A stretch of 64,000 nucleotides of DNA, taken from positions 13,082,001 through 13,146,000 of the forward strand of contig OZ176053.1 in NCBI GenBank assembly GCA_964247055.1, given 5' to 3'. A model generated the notes under the pieces. That model saw only the letters and a program-made list of their open reading frames with translations. It had not been told where the DNA came from and did not search any database. The stretch comes from Paragordius varius. Lineage: Eukaryota; Nematomorpha. Below, piece by piece: positions 42,201-55,500 of the stretch (its first letter is position 1; each line of letters begins with the position of its first letter). A program made the position numbers and the translations under genes.

Positions 42201-45200
42201 TCAAACTATCTCTATTATTTGATGTAGTCTTGCTAAGAGAATGTATAAAAAATTATTTTGTTCACCGGTGACCAATATACGATTTTTAAGGACAAAGTTA
42301 AACTTGAGTATTCATACGACTAGTTTAATACATTAATTTTTAAAGTATCGTTGTAAAAATCGGATATGAAAGAGTTTGTCAAACTATCTCTATATTTTGA
42401 TGTAGTCTTACTAAGAGAATGTATAAAAAATTATTTTGTTCACCGGGGACCAATATCCGATTTTTAAGGACAAAGTTTAACTTGAGTATTAATGCGACTA
42501 GTTTAACACATTAATTTTTAAAGTATCGTTGTAAAAATCGGATATGAAAGAGTTTGTCAAAATATCTCTATATTTTGATGTAGTCTTAGTAAGAGAATGT
42601 ATAAAAAATAATTTTGTTCACCGGTGACCAATATCCGATTTTTAAGGACAAAGTTTAACTTGAGTATTGATGCGACTGGTTATACCATAATTTTTAAAGT
42701 ATCGTTGTAAAAATCGGATATGAAAGAGTTTGTCAAACTATCTCTATAATTTGATGTAGTCTTACTAAGAGAATGTATAAAAGATTATTTTGTTCACCGG
42801 TGACCAATATCCGATTTTTAAGGACAAAGTTTAACTTGAGTATTGATGCGACTTATTGATACGACTAGTTTTATACATTAATTTATAAAGTATCGTTGTA
42901 AAAATCGGATATGAAAGAGTTTGTCAAACTATCTCTATTATTTGATGTAGTCTTGCTAAGAGAATGTATAAAAAATTATTTTGTTCACCGGTGACCAATA
43001 TACGATTTTTAAGGACAAAGTTAAACTTGAGTATTCATACGACTAGTTTAATACATTAATTTTTAAAGTATCGTTGTAAAAATCGGATATGAAAGAGTTT
43101 GTCAAACTATCTCTATATTTTGATGTAGTCTTACTAAGAGAATGTATAAAAAATTATTTTGTTCACCGGGGACCAATATCCGATTTTTAAGGACAAAGTT
43201 TAACTTGAGTATTAATGCGACTAGTTTAACACATTAATTTTTAAAGTATCGTTGTAAAAATCGGATATGAAAGAGTTTGTCAAAATATCTCTATATTTTG
43301 ATGTAGTCTTACTAAGAGAATGTATAAAAAATAATTTTGTTCACCGGTGACCAATATCCGATTTTTAAGGACAAAGTTTAACTTGAGTATTGATACGATT
43401 TATTGATACGACTAGTTTTATACATTAATTTATAAAGTATCGTTGTAAAAATCGGATATGAAAGAGTTTGTCAAACTATCTCTATTATTTGATGTAGTCC
43501 TACTAAGAGAATGTATAAAAAATAATTTTGTTCACCGGTGACCAATATCCGATTTTTAAGGACAAAGTTTAACTTGAGTATTGATGCGACTGGTTATACC
43601 ATAATTTTTAAAGTATCGTTGTAAAAATCGGATATGAATGAGTTTGTCAAACTATCTCTATAATTTGATGTAGTCTTACTAAGAGAATGTATAAAAAATA
43701 ATTTTGTTCACCGGTGACCAATATCCGATTTTTAAGGACAAAGTTTAACTTGAGTATTGATGCGACTTATTGATACGACTAGTTTTATACATTAATTTAT
43801 AAAGTATCGTTGTAAAAATCGGATATGAAAGAGTTTGTCAAACTATCTCTATTATTTGATGTAGTCTTGCTAAGAGAATGTATAAAAAATTATTTTGTTC
43901 ACCGGTGACCAATATACGATTTTTAAGGACAAAGTTAAACTTGAGTATTCATACGACTAGTTTAATACATTAATTTTTAAAGTATCGTTGTAAAAATCGG
44001 ATATGAAAGAGTTTGTGAAACTATCTCTATATTTTGATGTAGTCTTACTAAGAGAATGTATAAAAAATAGTTTTGTTCACCGGTGACCAATATCCGATTT
44101 TTTAGGACAAAGTTTTACTTGAGTATTGATGCGACTAGTTTTATACATTAATTTTTAAAGTATCGTATAAAAATCGGATATGAAAGAGGTAAAACTATCA
44201 TTTTGATGTAGTTTTATGAGAGAATGTATAAAAAATAGTTTTGTTCACCGGTGACCAATATACGATTTTTAAGGACAAAGTTAAACTTGAGTATTCATAC
44301 GACTAGTTTAATACATTAATTTTTAAAGTATCGTTGTAAAAATCGGATATGAAAGAGTTTGTCAAACTATCTCTATATTTTGATGTAGTCTTACTAAGAG
44401 AATGTATAAAAAATTATTTTGTTCACCGGGGACCAATATCCGATTTTTAAGGACAAAGTTTAACTTGAGTATTAATGCGACTAGTTTAACACATTAATTT
44501 TTAAAGTATCGTTGTAAAAATCGGATATGAAAGAGTTTGTCAAAATATCTCTATATTTTGATGTAGTCTTAGTAAGAGAATGTATAAAAAATAATTTTGT
44601 TCACCGGTGACCAATATCCGATTTTTAAGGACAAAGTTTAACTTGAGTATTGATGCGACTGGTTATACCATAATTTTTAAAGTATCGTTGTAAAAATCGG
44701 ATATGAAAGAGTTTGTCAAACTATCTCTATAATTTGATGTAGTCTTACTAAGAGAATGTATAAAAGATTATTTTGTTCACCGGTGACCAATATCCGATTT
44801 TTATGGACAAAGTTTAACTTGAGTATTGATGCGACTTATTGATACGACTAGTTTTATACATTAATTTATAAAGTATCGTTGTAAAAATCGGATATGAAAG
44901 AGTTTGTCAAACTATCTCTATTATTTGATGTAGTCTTGCTAAGAGAATGTATAAAAAATTATTTTGTTCACCGGTGACCAATATACGATTTTTAAGGACA
45001 AAGTTAAACTTGAGTATTCATACGACTAGTTTAATACATTAATTTTTAAAGTATCGTTGTAAAAATCGGATATGAAAGAGTTTGTCAAACTATCTCTATA
45101 TTTTGATGTAGTCTTACTAAGAGAATGTATAAAAAATTATTTTGTTCACCGGGGACCAATATCCGATTTTTAAGGACAAAGTTTAACTTGAGTATTAATG

Positions 45201-45235
45201 CGACTAGTTTAACACATTAATTTTTAAAGTATCGT
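37637..45235 (-). repeat. Two tandem units of a 3,966-bp higher-order repeat
   Basis: Copy 1 starts at about 37,637 and copy 2 at about 41,603; they match to 41,269/45,235. Markers 3,966 bp apart are GATTTGACTAG (37,802 and 41,768), GATACGATT (39,426 and 43,392), GAATGAGTTTG (39,671 and 43,637) and the diverged CGTATAAAAATCGG monomer (40,198 and 44,164). One visible difference is GATTCGAC (38,703) against GATGCGAC (about 42,669). The unit is about 22 monomers. Confidence 0.92.
40140..40310 (-). repeat. Strongly diverged, shortened monomer
   Basis: This copy reads CGTATAAAAATCGG (lacking the TTG of CGTTGTAAAAATCGG), GAAAGAGGTAAAACTATCATT (lacking the normal GTTTGTC and TCTATAT blocks) and GTAGTTTTATGAGAGAATG. 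It is preceded by a monomer with TTTTTTAGGAC and AAGTTTTACTTG. The same form recurs at 41,267-41,360 (offset 1,069, as the edge of a local copy that runs to about 41,648) and at 44,164 (offset 3,966). It is the most degenerate monomer type in the right block. Confidence 0.9.
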
Positions 45236-46789
45236 TGTAAAAATCGGATATGAAAGAGTTTGTCAAAATATCTCTATATTTTGATGTAGTCTTACTAAGA
45301 GAATGTATAAAAAATAATTTTGTTCACGGGTGACCAATATCCGATTTTTAAGGACAAAGTTTAACTTGAGTATTGATACGATTTATTGATACGACTAGTT
45401 TTATACATTAATTTATAAAGTATCGTTGTAAAAATCGGATATGAAAGAGTTTGTCAAACTATCTCTATTATTTGATGTAGTCCTACTAAGAGAATGTATA
45501 AAAAATAATTTTGTTCACCGGTGACCAATATCCGATTTTTAAGGACAAAGTTTAACTTGAGTATTGATGCGACTGGTTATACCATAATTTTTAAAGTATC
45601 GTTGTAAAAATCGGATATGAAAGAGTTTGTCAAACTATCTCTATAATTTGATGTAGTCTTACTAAGAGAATGTATAAAAAATAATTTTGTTCACCGGTGA
45701 CCAATATCCGATTTTTAAGGACAAAGTTTAACTTGAGTATTGATGCGACTTATTGATACGACTAGTTTTATACATTAATTTATAAAGTATCGTTGTAAAA
45801 ATCGGATATGAAAGAGTTTGTCAAACTATCTCTATTATTTGATGTAGTCTTGCTAAGAGAATGTATAAAAAATTATTTTGTTCACCGGTGACCAATATAC
45901 GATTTTTAAGGACAAAGTTAAACTTGAGTATTCATACGACTAGTTTAATACATTAATTTTTAAAGTATCGTTGTAAAAATCGGATATGAAAGAGTTTGTC
46001 AAACTATCTCTATATTTTGATGTAGTCTTACTAAGAGAATGTATAAAAAATTATTTTGTTCACCGGGGACCAATATCCGATTTTTAAGGACAAAGTTTAA
46101 CTTGAGTATTAATGCGACTAGTTTAACACATTAATTTTTAAAGTATCGTTGTAAAAATCGGATATGAAAGAGTTTGTCAAAATATCTCTATATTTTGATG
46201 TAGTCTTAGTAAGAGAATGTATAAAAAATAATTTTGTTCACCGGTGACCAATATCCGATTTTTAAGGACAAAGTTTAACTTGAGTATTGATGCGACTGGT
46301 TATACCATAATTTTTAAAGTATCGTTGTAAAAATCGGATATGAAAGAGTTTGTCAAACTATCTCTATAATTTGATGTAGTCTTACTAAGAGAATGTATAA
46401 AAGATTATTTTGTTCACCGGTGACCAATATCCGATTTTTAAGGACAAAGTTTAACTTGAGTATTGATGCGACTTATTGATACGACTAGTTTTATACATTA
46501 ATTTATAAAGTATCGTTGTAAAAATCGGATATGAAAGAGTTTGTCAAACTATCTCTATTATTTGATGTAGTCTTGCTAAGAGAATGTATAAAAAATTATT
46601 TTGTTCACCGGTGACCAATATACGATTTTTAAGGACAAAGTTAAACTTGAGTATTCATACGACTAGTTTAATACATTAATTTTTAAAGTATCGTTGTAAA
46701 AATCGGATATGAAAGAGTTTGTCAAACTATCTCTATATTTTGATGTAGTCTTACTAAGAGAATGTATAAAAAATTATTTTGTTCACCGG
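45236..46789 (-). repeat. Monomers linking the 3,966-bp and 5,803-bp units
   Basis: This stretch aligns with about 41.65-43.2 kb at offset 3,620 (GTCTTAGTAAG at 42,581 and 46,201; the next GATACGATT at 43,392 and 47,012). Its first ~0.7 kb also aligns with 43.25 kb onward at offset 1,983. It carries the only TTCACGGGTGACC I noticed (about 45,323). Confidence 0.82.
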
Positions 46790-49700
46790 GGACCAATATC
46801 CGATTTTTAAGGACAAAGTTTAACTTGAGTATTAATGCGACTAGTTTAACACATTAATTTTTAAAGTATCGTTGTAAAAATCGGATATGAAAGAGTTTGT
46901 CAAAATATCTCTATATTTTGATGTAGTCTTACTAAGAGAATGTATAAAAAATAATTTTGTTCACCGGTGACCAATATCCGATTTTTAAGGACAAAGTTTA
47001 ACTTGAGTATTGATACGATTTATTGATACGACTAGTTTTATACATTAATTTATAAAGTATCGTTGTAAAAATCGGATATGAAAGAGTTTGTCAAACTATC
47101 TCTATTATTTGATGTAGTCCTACTAAGAGAATGTATAAAAAATAATTTTGTTCACCGGTGACCAATATCCGATTTTTAAGGACAAAGTTTAACTTGAGTA
47201 TTGATGCGACTTATTGATACGACTAGTTTTATACAATAATTTATAAAGTATCGTTGTAAAAATCGGATATGAAAGAGTTTGTCAAACTATCTCTATTATT
47301 TGATGTAGTCTTGCTAAGAGAATGTATAAAAAATTATTTTGTTCACCGGTGACCAATATACGATTTTTAAGGACAAAGTTAAACTTGAGTATTCATACGA
47401 CTAGTTTTAATTTTTAAAGTATCGTTGTAAAAATCGGATATGAAAGAGTTTGTCAAACTATCTCTATATTTTGATGTAGTCTTAGTAAGAGAATGTATAA
47501 AAAATAATTTTGTTCACCGGTGACCAATATCCGATTTTTAAGGACAAAGTTTAACTTGAGTATTAATGCGACTAGTTTAACACATTAATTTTTAAAGTAT
47601 CGTTGTAAAAATCGGATATGAAAGAGTTTGTCAAAATATCTCTATATTTTGATGTAGTCTTACTAAGAGAATGTATAAAAAATAATTTTGTTCACCGGTG
47701 ACCAATATCCGATTTTTAAGGACAAAGTTTAACTTGAGTATTGATGCGACTGCTTATACCATAATTTTTAAAGTATCGTTGTAAAAATCGGATATGAAAG
47801 AGTTTGTCAAACTATCTCTATAATTTGATGTAGTCTTACTAAGAGAATGTATAAAAGATTATTTTGTTCACCGGTGACCAATATCCGATTTTTAAGGACA
47901 AAGTTTAACTTGAGTATTGATGCGACTTATTGATACGACTAGTTTTATACATTAATTTATAAAGTATCGTTGTAAAAATCGGATATGAAAGAGTTTGTCA
48001 AACTATCTCTATTATTTGATGTAGTCTTGCTAAGAGAATGTATAAAAAATTATTTTGTTCACCGGTGACCAATATCCGATTTTTAAGGACAAAGTTTAAC
48101 TTGAGTATTGATGCGACTAGTTTAATACATTAATTTTTAAAGTATCGTTGTAAAAATCGGATATGAAAGAGTTTGTCAAACTATCTCTATATTTTGATGT
48201 AGTCTTACTAAGAGAATGTATAAAAAATTATTTTGTTCACCGGGGACCAATATCCGATTTTTAAGGATAAGTTTAACTTGAGTATCGATGCGACTTATTG
48301 ATACGACTAGTTTTATACATTAATTTATAAAGTAAAAAATCGGATATGAAAGAGTTTGTCAAACTATCTCTATTATTTGATGTAGTCTTACTAAGAGAAT
48401 GTATAAAAAATAATTTTGTTCACCGGTGACCAATATCCGATTTTTAAGGACAAAGTTTAACTTGAGTATTGATGCGACTAGTTTAATACATTAATTTTTA
48501 AAGTATCGTTGTAAAAATCGGATATGAAACAGTTTGTCAAACTATCTCTATATTTTGATGTAGTCTTACTAAGAGAATGCATAAAAAATTATTTGGTTCA
48601 CCGGGGACCAATATCCGATTTTTAAGGACAAAGTTTAACTTGAGTAATCTAGCGACTAGTTTAACACATTAATTTTTAAAGTATCGTTGTAAAAATCGGA
48701 TATGAAAGAGTTTGTCAAAATATCTCTATATTTTGATGTAGTCTTACTAAGAGAATGTATAAAAAATAATTTTGTTCACCGGTGACCAATATCCGATTTT
48801 TAAGGACAAAGTTTAACTTGAGTATTGATGCGACTGGTTATACCATAATTTTTAAAGTATCGTTGTAAAAATCGGATATGAAAGAGTTTGTCAAACTATC
48901 TCTATAATTTGATGTAGTCTTACTAAGAGAATGTATAAAAGATTATTTTGTTCACCGGTGACCAATATCCGATTTTTAAGGACAAAGTTTAACTTGAGTA
49001 TTGATGCGACTTATTGATACGACTAGTTTTATACATTAATTTATAAAGTATCGTTGTAAAAATCGGATATGAAAGAGTTTGTCAAACTATCTCTATTATT
49101 TGATGTAGTCTTGCTAAGAGAATGTATAAAAAATTATTTTGTTCACCGGTGACCAATATCCGATTTTTAAGGACAAAGTTTAACTTGAGTATTGATGCGA
49201 CTAGTTTAATACATTAATTTTTAAAGTATCGTTGTAAAAATCGGATATGAAAGAGTTTGTCAAACTATCTCTATATTTTGATGTAGTCTTACTAAGAGAA
49301 TGTATAAAAAATTATTTTGTTCACCGGGGACCAATATCCGATTTTTAAGGATAAGTTTAACTTGAGTATCGATGCGACTTATTGATACGACTAGTTTTAT
49401 ACATTAATTTATAAAGTATCGTTGTAAAAATCGGATATGAAAGAGTTTGTCAAACTATCTCTATTATTTGATGTAGTCTTACTAAGAGAATGTATAAAAA
49501 ATAATTTTGTTCACCGGTGACCAATATCCGATTTTTAAGGACAAAGTTTAACTTGAGTATTGATGCGACTAGTTTAATACATTAATTTTTAAAGTATCGT
49601 TGTAAAAATCGGATATGAAACAGTTTGTCAAACTATCTCTATATTTTGATGTAGTCTTACTAAGAGAATGTATAAAAAATAATTTTGTTCACCGGTGACC

Positions 49701-52593
49701 AATATCCGATTTTTAAGGACAAAGTTTAACTTGAGTATTGATGCGACTAGTTTAATACATTAATTTTTAAAGTATCGTTGTAAAAATCGGATATGAAAGA
49801 GTTTGTCAAACTATCTCTATATTTTGATGTAGTCTTACTAAGAGAATGTATAAAAAATTATTTTGTTCACCGGGGACCAATATCCGATTTTTAAGGATAA
49901 GTTTAACTTGAGTATCGATGCGACTTATTGATACGACTAGTTTTATACATTAATTTATAAAGTAAAAAATCGGATATGAAAGAGTTTGTCAAACTATCTC
50001 TATTATTTGATGTAGTCTTACTAAGAGAATGTATAAAAAATAATTTTGTTCACCGGTGACCAATATCCGATTTTTAAGAACAAAGTTTAACTTGAGTATT
50101 GATGCGACTAGTTTAATACATTAATTTTTAAAGTATCGTTGTAAAAATCGGATATGAAACAGTTTGTCAAACTATCTCTATATTTTGATGTAGTCTTACT
50201 AAGAGAATGCATAAAAAATTATTTGGTTCACCGGGGACCAATATCCGATTTTTAAGGACAAAGTTTAACTTGAGTAATCTAGCGACTAGTTTAACACATT
50301 AATTTTTAAAGTATCGTTGTAAAAATCGGATATGAAAGAGTTTGTCAAAATATCTCTATATTTTGATGTAGTCTTACTAAGAGAATGTATAAAAAATAAT
50401 TTTGTTCACCGGTGACCAATATCCGATTTTTAAGGACAAAGTTTAACTTGAGTATTGATGCGACTGGTTATACCATAATTTTTAAAGTATCGTTGTAAAA
50501 ATCGGATATGAAAGAGTTTGTCAAACTATCTCTATAATTTGATGTAGTCTTACTAAGAGAATGTATAAAAGATTATTTTGTTCACCGGTGACCAATATCC
50601 GATTTTTAAGGACAAAGTTTAACTTGAGTATTGATGCGACTTATTGATACGACTAGTTTTATACATTAATTTATAAAGTATCGTTGTAAAAATCGGATAT
50701 GAAAGAGTTTGTCAAACTATCTCTATTATTTGATGTAGTCTTGCTAAGAGAATGTATAAAAAATTATTTTGTTCACCGGTGACCAATATCCGATTTTTAA
50801 GGACAAAGTTTAACTTGAGTATTGATGCGACTAGTTTAATACATTAATTTTTAAAGTATCGTTGTAAAAATCGGATATGAAAGAGTTTGTCAAACTATCT
50901 CTATATTTTGATGTAGTCTTACTAAGAGAATGTATAAAAAATTATTTTGTTCACCGGGGACCAATATCCGATTTTTAAGGATAAGTTTAACTTGAGTATC
51001 GATGCGACTTATTGATACGACTAGTTTTATACATTAATTTATAAAGTAAAAAATCGGATATGAAAGAGTTTGTCAAACTATCTCTATTATTTGATGTAGT
51101 CTTACTAAGAGAATGTATAAAAAATAATTTTGTTCACCGGTGACCAATATCCGATTTTTAAGGACAAAGTTTAACTTGAGTATTGATGCGACTAGTTTAA
51201 TACATTAATTTTTAAAGTATCGTTGTAAAAATCGGATATGAAACAGTTTGTCAAACTATCTCTATATTTGGATGTAGTCTTACTAAGAGAATGCATAAAA
51301 AATTATTTGGTTCACCGGGGACCAATATCCGATTTTTAAGGACAAAGTTTAACTTGAGTAATCTAGCGACTAGTTTAACACATTAATTTTTAAAGTATCG
51401 TTGTAAAAATCGGATATGAAAGAGTTTGTCAAAATATCTCTATATTTTGATGTAGTCTTACTAAGAGAATGTATAAAAAATAATTTTGTTCACCGGTGAC
51501 CAATATCCGATTTTTAAGGACAAAGTTTAACTTGAGTATTGATGCGACTGGTTATACCATAATTTTTAAAGTATCGTTGTAAAAATCGGATATGAAAGAG
51601 TTTGTCAAACTATCTCTATAATTTGATGTAGTCTTACTAAGAGAATGTATAAAAGATTATTTTGTTCACCGGTGACCAATATCCGATTTTTAAGGACAAA
51701 GTTTAACTTGAGTATTGATGCGACTTATTGATACGACTAGTTTTATACATTAATTTATAAAGTATCGTTGTAAAAATCGGATATGAAAGAGTTTGTCAAA
51801 CTATCTCTATTATTTGATGTAGTCTTGCTAAGAGAATGTATAAAAAATTATTTTGTTCACCGGTGACCAATATCCGATTTTTAAGGACAAAGTTTAACTT
51901 GAGTATTGATGCGACTAGTTTAATACATTAATTTTTAAAGTATCGTTGTAAAAATCGGATATGAAAGAGTTTGTCAAACTATCTCTATATTTTGATGTAG
52001 TCTTACTAAGAGAATGTATAAAAAATTATTTTGTTCACCGGGGACCAATATCCGATTTTTAAGGATAAGTTTAACTTGAGTATCGATGCGACTTATTGAT
52101 ACGACTAGTTTTATACATTAATTTATAAAGTATCGTTGTAAAAATCGGATATGAAACAGTTTGTCAAACTATCTCTATATTTTGATGTAGTCTTACTAAG
52201 AGAATGTATAAAAAATAATTTTGTTCACCGGTGACCAATATCCGATTTTTAAGGACAAAGTTTAACTTGAGTATTGATGCGACTAGTTTAATACATTAAT
52301 TTTTAAAGTATCGTTGTAAAAATCGGATATGAAAGAGTTTGTCAAACTATCTCTATATTTTGATGTAGTCTTACTAAGAGAATGTATAAAAAATTATTTT
52401 GTTCACCGGGGACCAATATCCGATTTTTAAGGATAAGTTTAACTTGAGTATCGATGCGACTTATTGATACGACTAGTTTTATACATTAATTTATAAAGTA
52501 AAAAATCGGATATGAAAGAGTTTGTCAAACTATCTCTATTATTTGATGTAGTCTTACTAAGAGAATGTATAAAAAATAATTTTGTTCACCGGT
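46790..52593 (-). repeat. 5,803-bp higher-order repeat, unit 1
   Basis: About 32 monomers. Markers shared with unit 2 at exactly +5,803 are GATACGATT (47,012), the shortened CTAGTTTTAATTTTT (47,401 and 53,204), GACTGCTTATACC (47,751 and 53,554), the AAAGTAAAAAATCGG deletion (48,331 and 54,134) and TAATCTAGC (48,646 and 54,449). A single base near 50,079 (TTAAGAAC) differs from unit 2. Internally, 48.26-49.89 kb is repeated at 49.89-51.5 kb (1,630 bp, nine monomers), then partly again at +1,084. Confidence 0.93.
48260..51520 (-). repeat. Two tandem 1,630-bp (9-mer) modules within unit 1
   Basis: The linked markers AAAGTAAAAAATCGG (48,331 and 49,961), GAATGCATAAAAAATTATTTGG and TAATCTAGC (48,646 and 50,276) repeat at 1,630 bp. 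Counting the TTTAACTTGAG blocks gives nine monomers per module. A third, shortened module follows at 1,084 bp (six monomers: 51,045 and 51,360). The same arrangement is present in unit 2. Confidence 0.9.
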
Positions 52594-55500
52594 GACCAAT
52601 ATCCGATTTTTAAGGACAAAGTTTAACTTGAGTATTAATGCGACTAGTTTAACACATTAATTTTTAAAGTATCGTTGTAAAAATCGGATATGAAAGAGTT
52701 TGTCAAAATATCTCTATATTTTGATGTAGTCTTACTAAGAGAATGTATAAAAAATAATTTTGTTCACCGGTGACCAATATCCGATTTTTAAGGACAAAGT
52801 TTAACTTGAGTATTGATACGATTTATTGATACGACTAGTTTTATACATTAATTTATAAAGTATCGTTGTAAAAATCGGATATGAAAGAGTTTGTCAAACT
52901 ATCTCTATTATTTGATGTAGTCCTACTAAGAGAATGTATAAAAAATAATTTTGTTCACCGGTGACCAATATCCGATTTTTAAGGACAAAGTTTAACTTGA
53001 GTATTGATGCGACTTATTGATACGACTAGTTTTATACAATAATTTATAAAGTATCGTTGTAAAAATCGGATATGAAAGAGTTTGTCAAACTATCTCTATT
53101 ATTTGATGTAGTCTTGCTAAGAGAATGTATAAAAAATTATTTTGTTCACCGGTGACCAATATACGATTTTTAAGGACAAAGTTAAACTTGAGTATTCATA
53201 CGACTAGTTTTAATTTTTAAAGTATCGTTGTAAAAATCGGATATGAAAGAGTTTGTCAAACTATCTCTATATTTTGATGTAGTCTTAGTAAGAGAATGTA
53301 TAAAAAATAATTTTGTTCACCGGTGACCAATATCCGATTTTTAAGGACAAAGTTTAACTTGAGTATTAATGCGACTAGTTTAACACATTAATTTTTAAAG
53401 TATCGTTGTAAAAATCGGATATGAAAGAGTTTGTCAAAATATCTCTATATTTTGATGTAGTCTTACTAAGAGAATGTATAAAAAATAATTTTGTTCACCG
53501 GTGACCAATATCCGATTTTTAAGGACAAAGTTTAACTTGAGTATTGATGCGACTGCTTATACCATAATTTTTAAAGTATCGTTGTAAAAATCGGATATGA
53601 AAGAGTTTGTCAAACTATCTCTATAATTTGATGTAGTCTTACTAAGAGAATGTATAAAAGATTATTTTGTTCACCGGTGACCAATATCCGATTTTTAAGG
53701 ACAAAGTTTAACTTGAGTATTGATGCGACTTATTGATACGACTAGTTTTATACATTAATTTATAAAGTATCGTTGTAAAAATCGGATATGAAAGAGTTTG
53801 TCAAACTATCTCTATTATTTGATGTAGTCTTGCTAAGAGAATGTATAAAAAATTATTTTGTTCACCGGTGACCAATATCCGATTTTTAAGGACAAAGTTT
53901 AACTTGAGTATTGATGCGACTAGTTTAATACATTAATTTTTAAAGTATCGTTGTAAAAATCGGATATGAAAGAGTTTGTCAAACTATCTCTATATTTTGA
54001 TGTAGTCTTACTAAGAGAATGTATAAAAAATTATTTTGTTCACCGGGGACCAATATCCGATTTTTAAGGATAAGTTTAACTTGAGTATCGATGCGACTTA
54101 TTGATACGACTAGTTTTATACATTAATTTATAAAGTAAAAAATCGGATATGAAAGAGTTTGTCAAACTATCTCTATTATTTGATGTAGTCTTACTAAGAG
54201 AATGTATAAAAAATAATTTTGTTCACCGGTGACCAATATCCGATTTTTAAGGACAAAGTTTAACTTGAGTATTGATGCGACTAGTTTAATACATTAATTT
54301 TTAAAGTATCGTTGTAAAAATCGGATATGAAACAGTTTGTCAAACTATCTCTATATTTTGATGTAGTCTTACTAAGAGAATGCATAAAAAATTATTTGGT
54401 TCACCGGGGACCAATATCCGATTTTTAAGGACAAAGTTTAACTTGAGTAATCTAGCGACTAGTTTAACACATTAATTTTTAAAGTATCGTTGTAAAAATC
54501 GGATATGAAAGAGTTTGTCAAAATATCTCTATATTTTGATGTAGTCTTACTAAGAGAATGTATAAAAAATAATTTTGTTCACCGGTGACCAATATCCGAT
54601 TTTTAAGGACAAAGTTTAACTTGAGTATTGATGCGACTGGTTATACCATAATTTTTAAAGTATCGTTGTAAAAATCGGATATGAAAGAGTTTGTCAAACT
54701 ATCTCTATAATTTGATGTAGTCTTACTAAGAGAATGTATAAAAGATTATTTTGTTCACCGGTGACCAATATCCGATTTTTAAGGACAAAGTTTAACTTGA
54801 GTATTGATGCGACTTATTGATACGACTAGTTTTATACATTAATTTATAAAGTATCGTTGTAAAAATCGGATATGAAAGAGTTTGTCAAACTATCTCTATT
54901 ATTTGATGTAGTCTTGCTAAGAGAATGTATAAAAAATTATTTTGTTCACCGGTGACCAATATCCGATTTTTAAGGACAAAGTTTAACTTGAGTATTGATG
55001 CGACTAGTTTAATACATTAATTTTTAAAGTATCGTTGTAAAAATCGGATATGAAAGAGTTTGTCAAACTATCTCTATATTTTGATGTAGTCTTACTAAGA
55101 GAATGTATAAAAAATTATTTTGTTCACCGGGGACCAATATCCGATTTTTAAGGATAAGTTTAACTTGAGTATCGATGCGACTTATTGATACGACTAGTTT
55201 TATACATTAATTTATAAAGTATCGTTGTAAAAATCGGATATGAAAGAGTTTGTCAAACTATCTCTATTATTTGATGTAGTCTTACTAAGAGAATGTATAA
55301 AAAATAATTTTGTTCACCGGTGACCAATATCCGATTTTTAAGGACAAAGTTTAACTTGAGTATTGATGCGACTAGTTTAATACATTAATTTTTAAAGTAT
55401 CGTTGTAAAAATCGGATATGAAACAGTTTGTCAAACTATCTCTATATTTTGATGTAGTCTTACTAAGAGAATGTATAAAAAATAATTTTGTTCACCGGTG

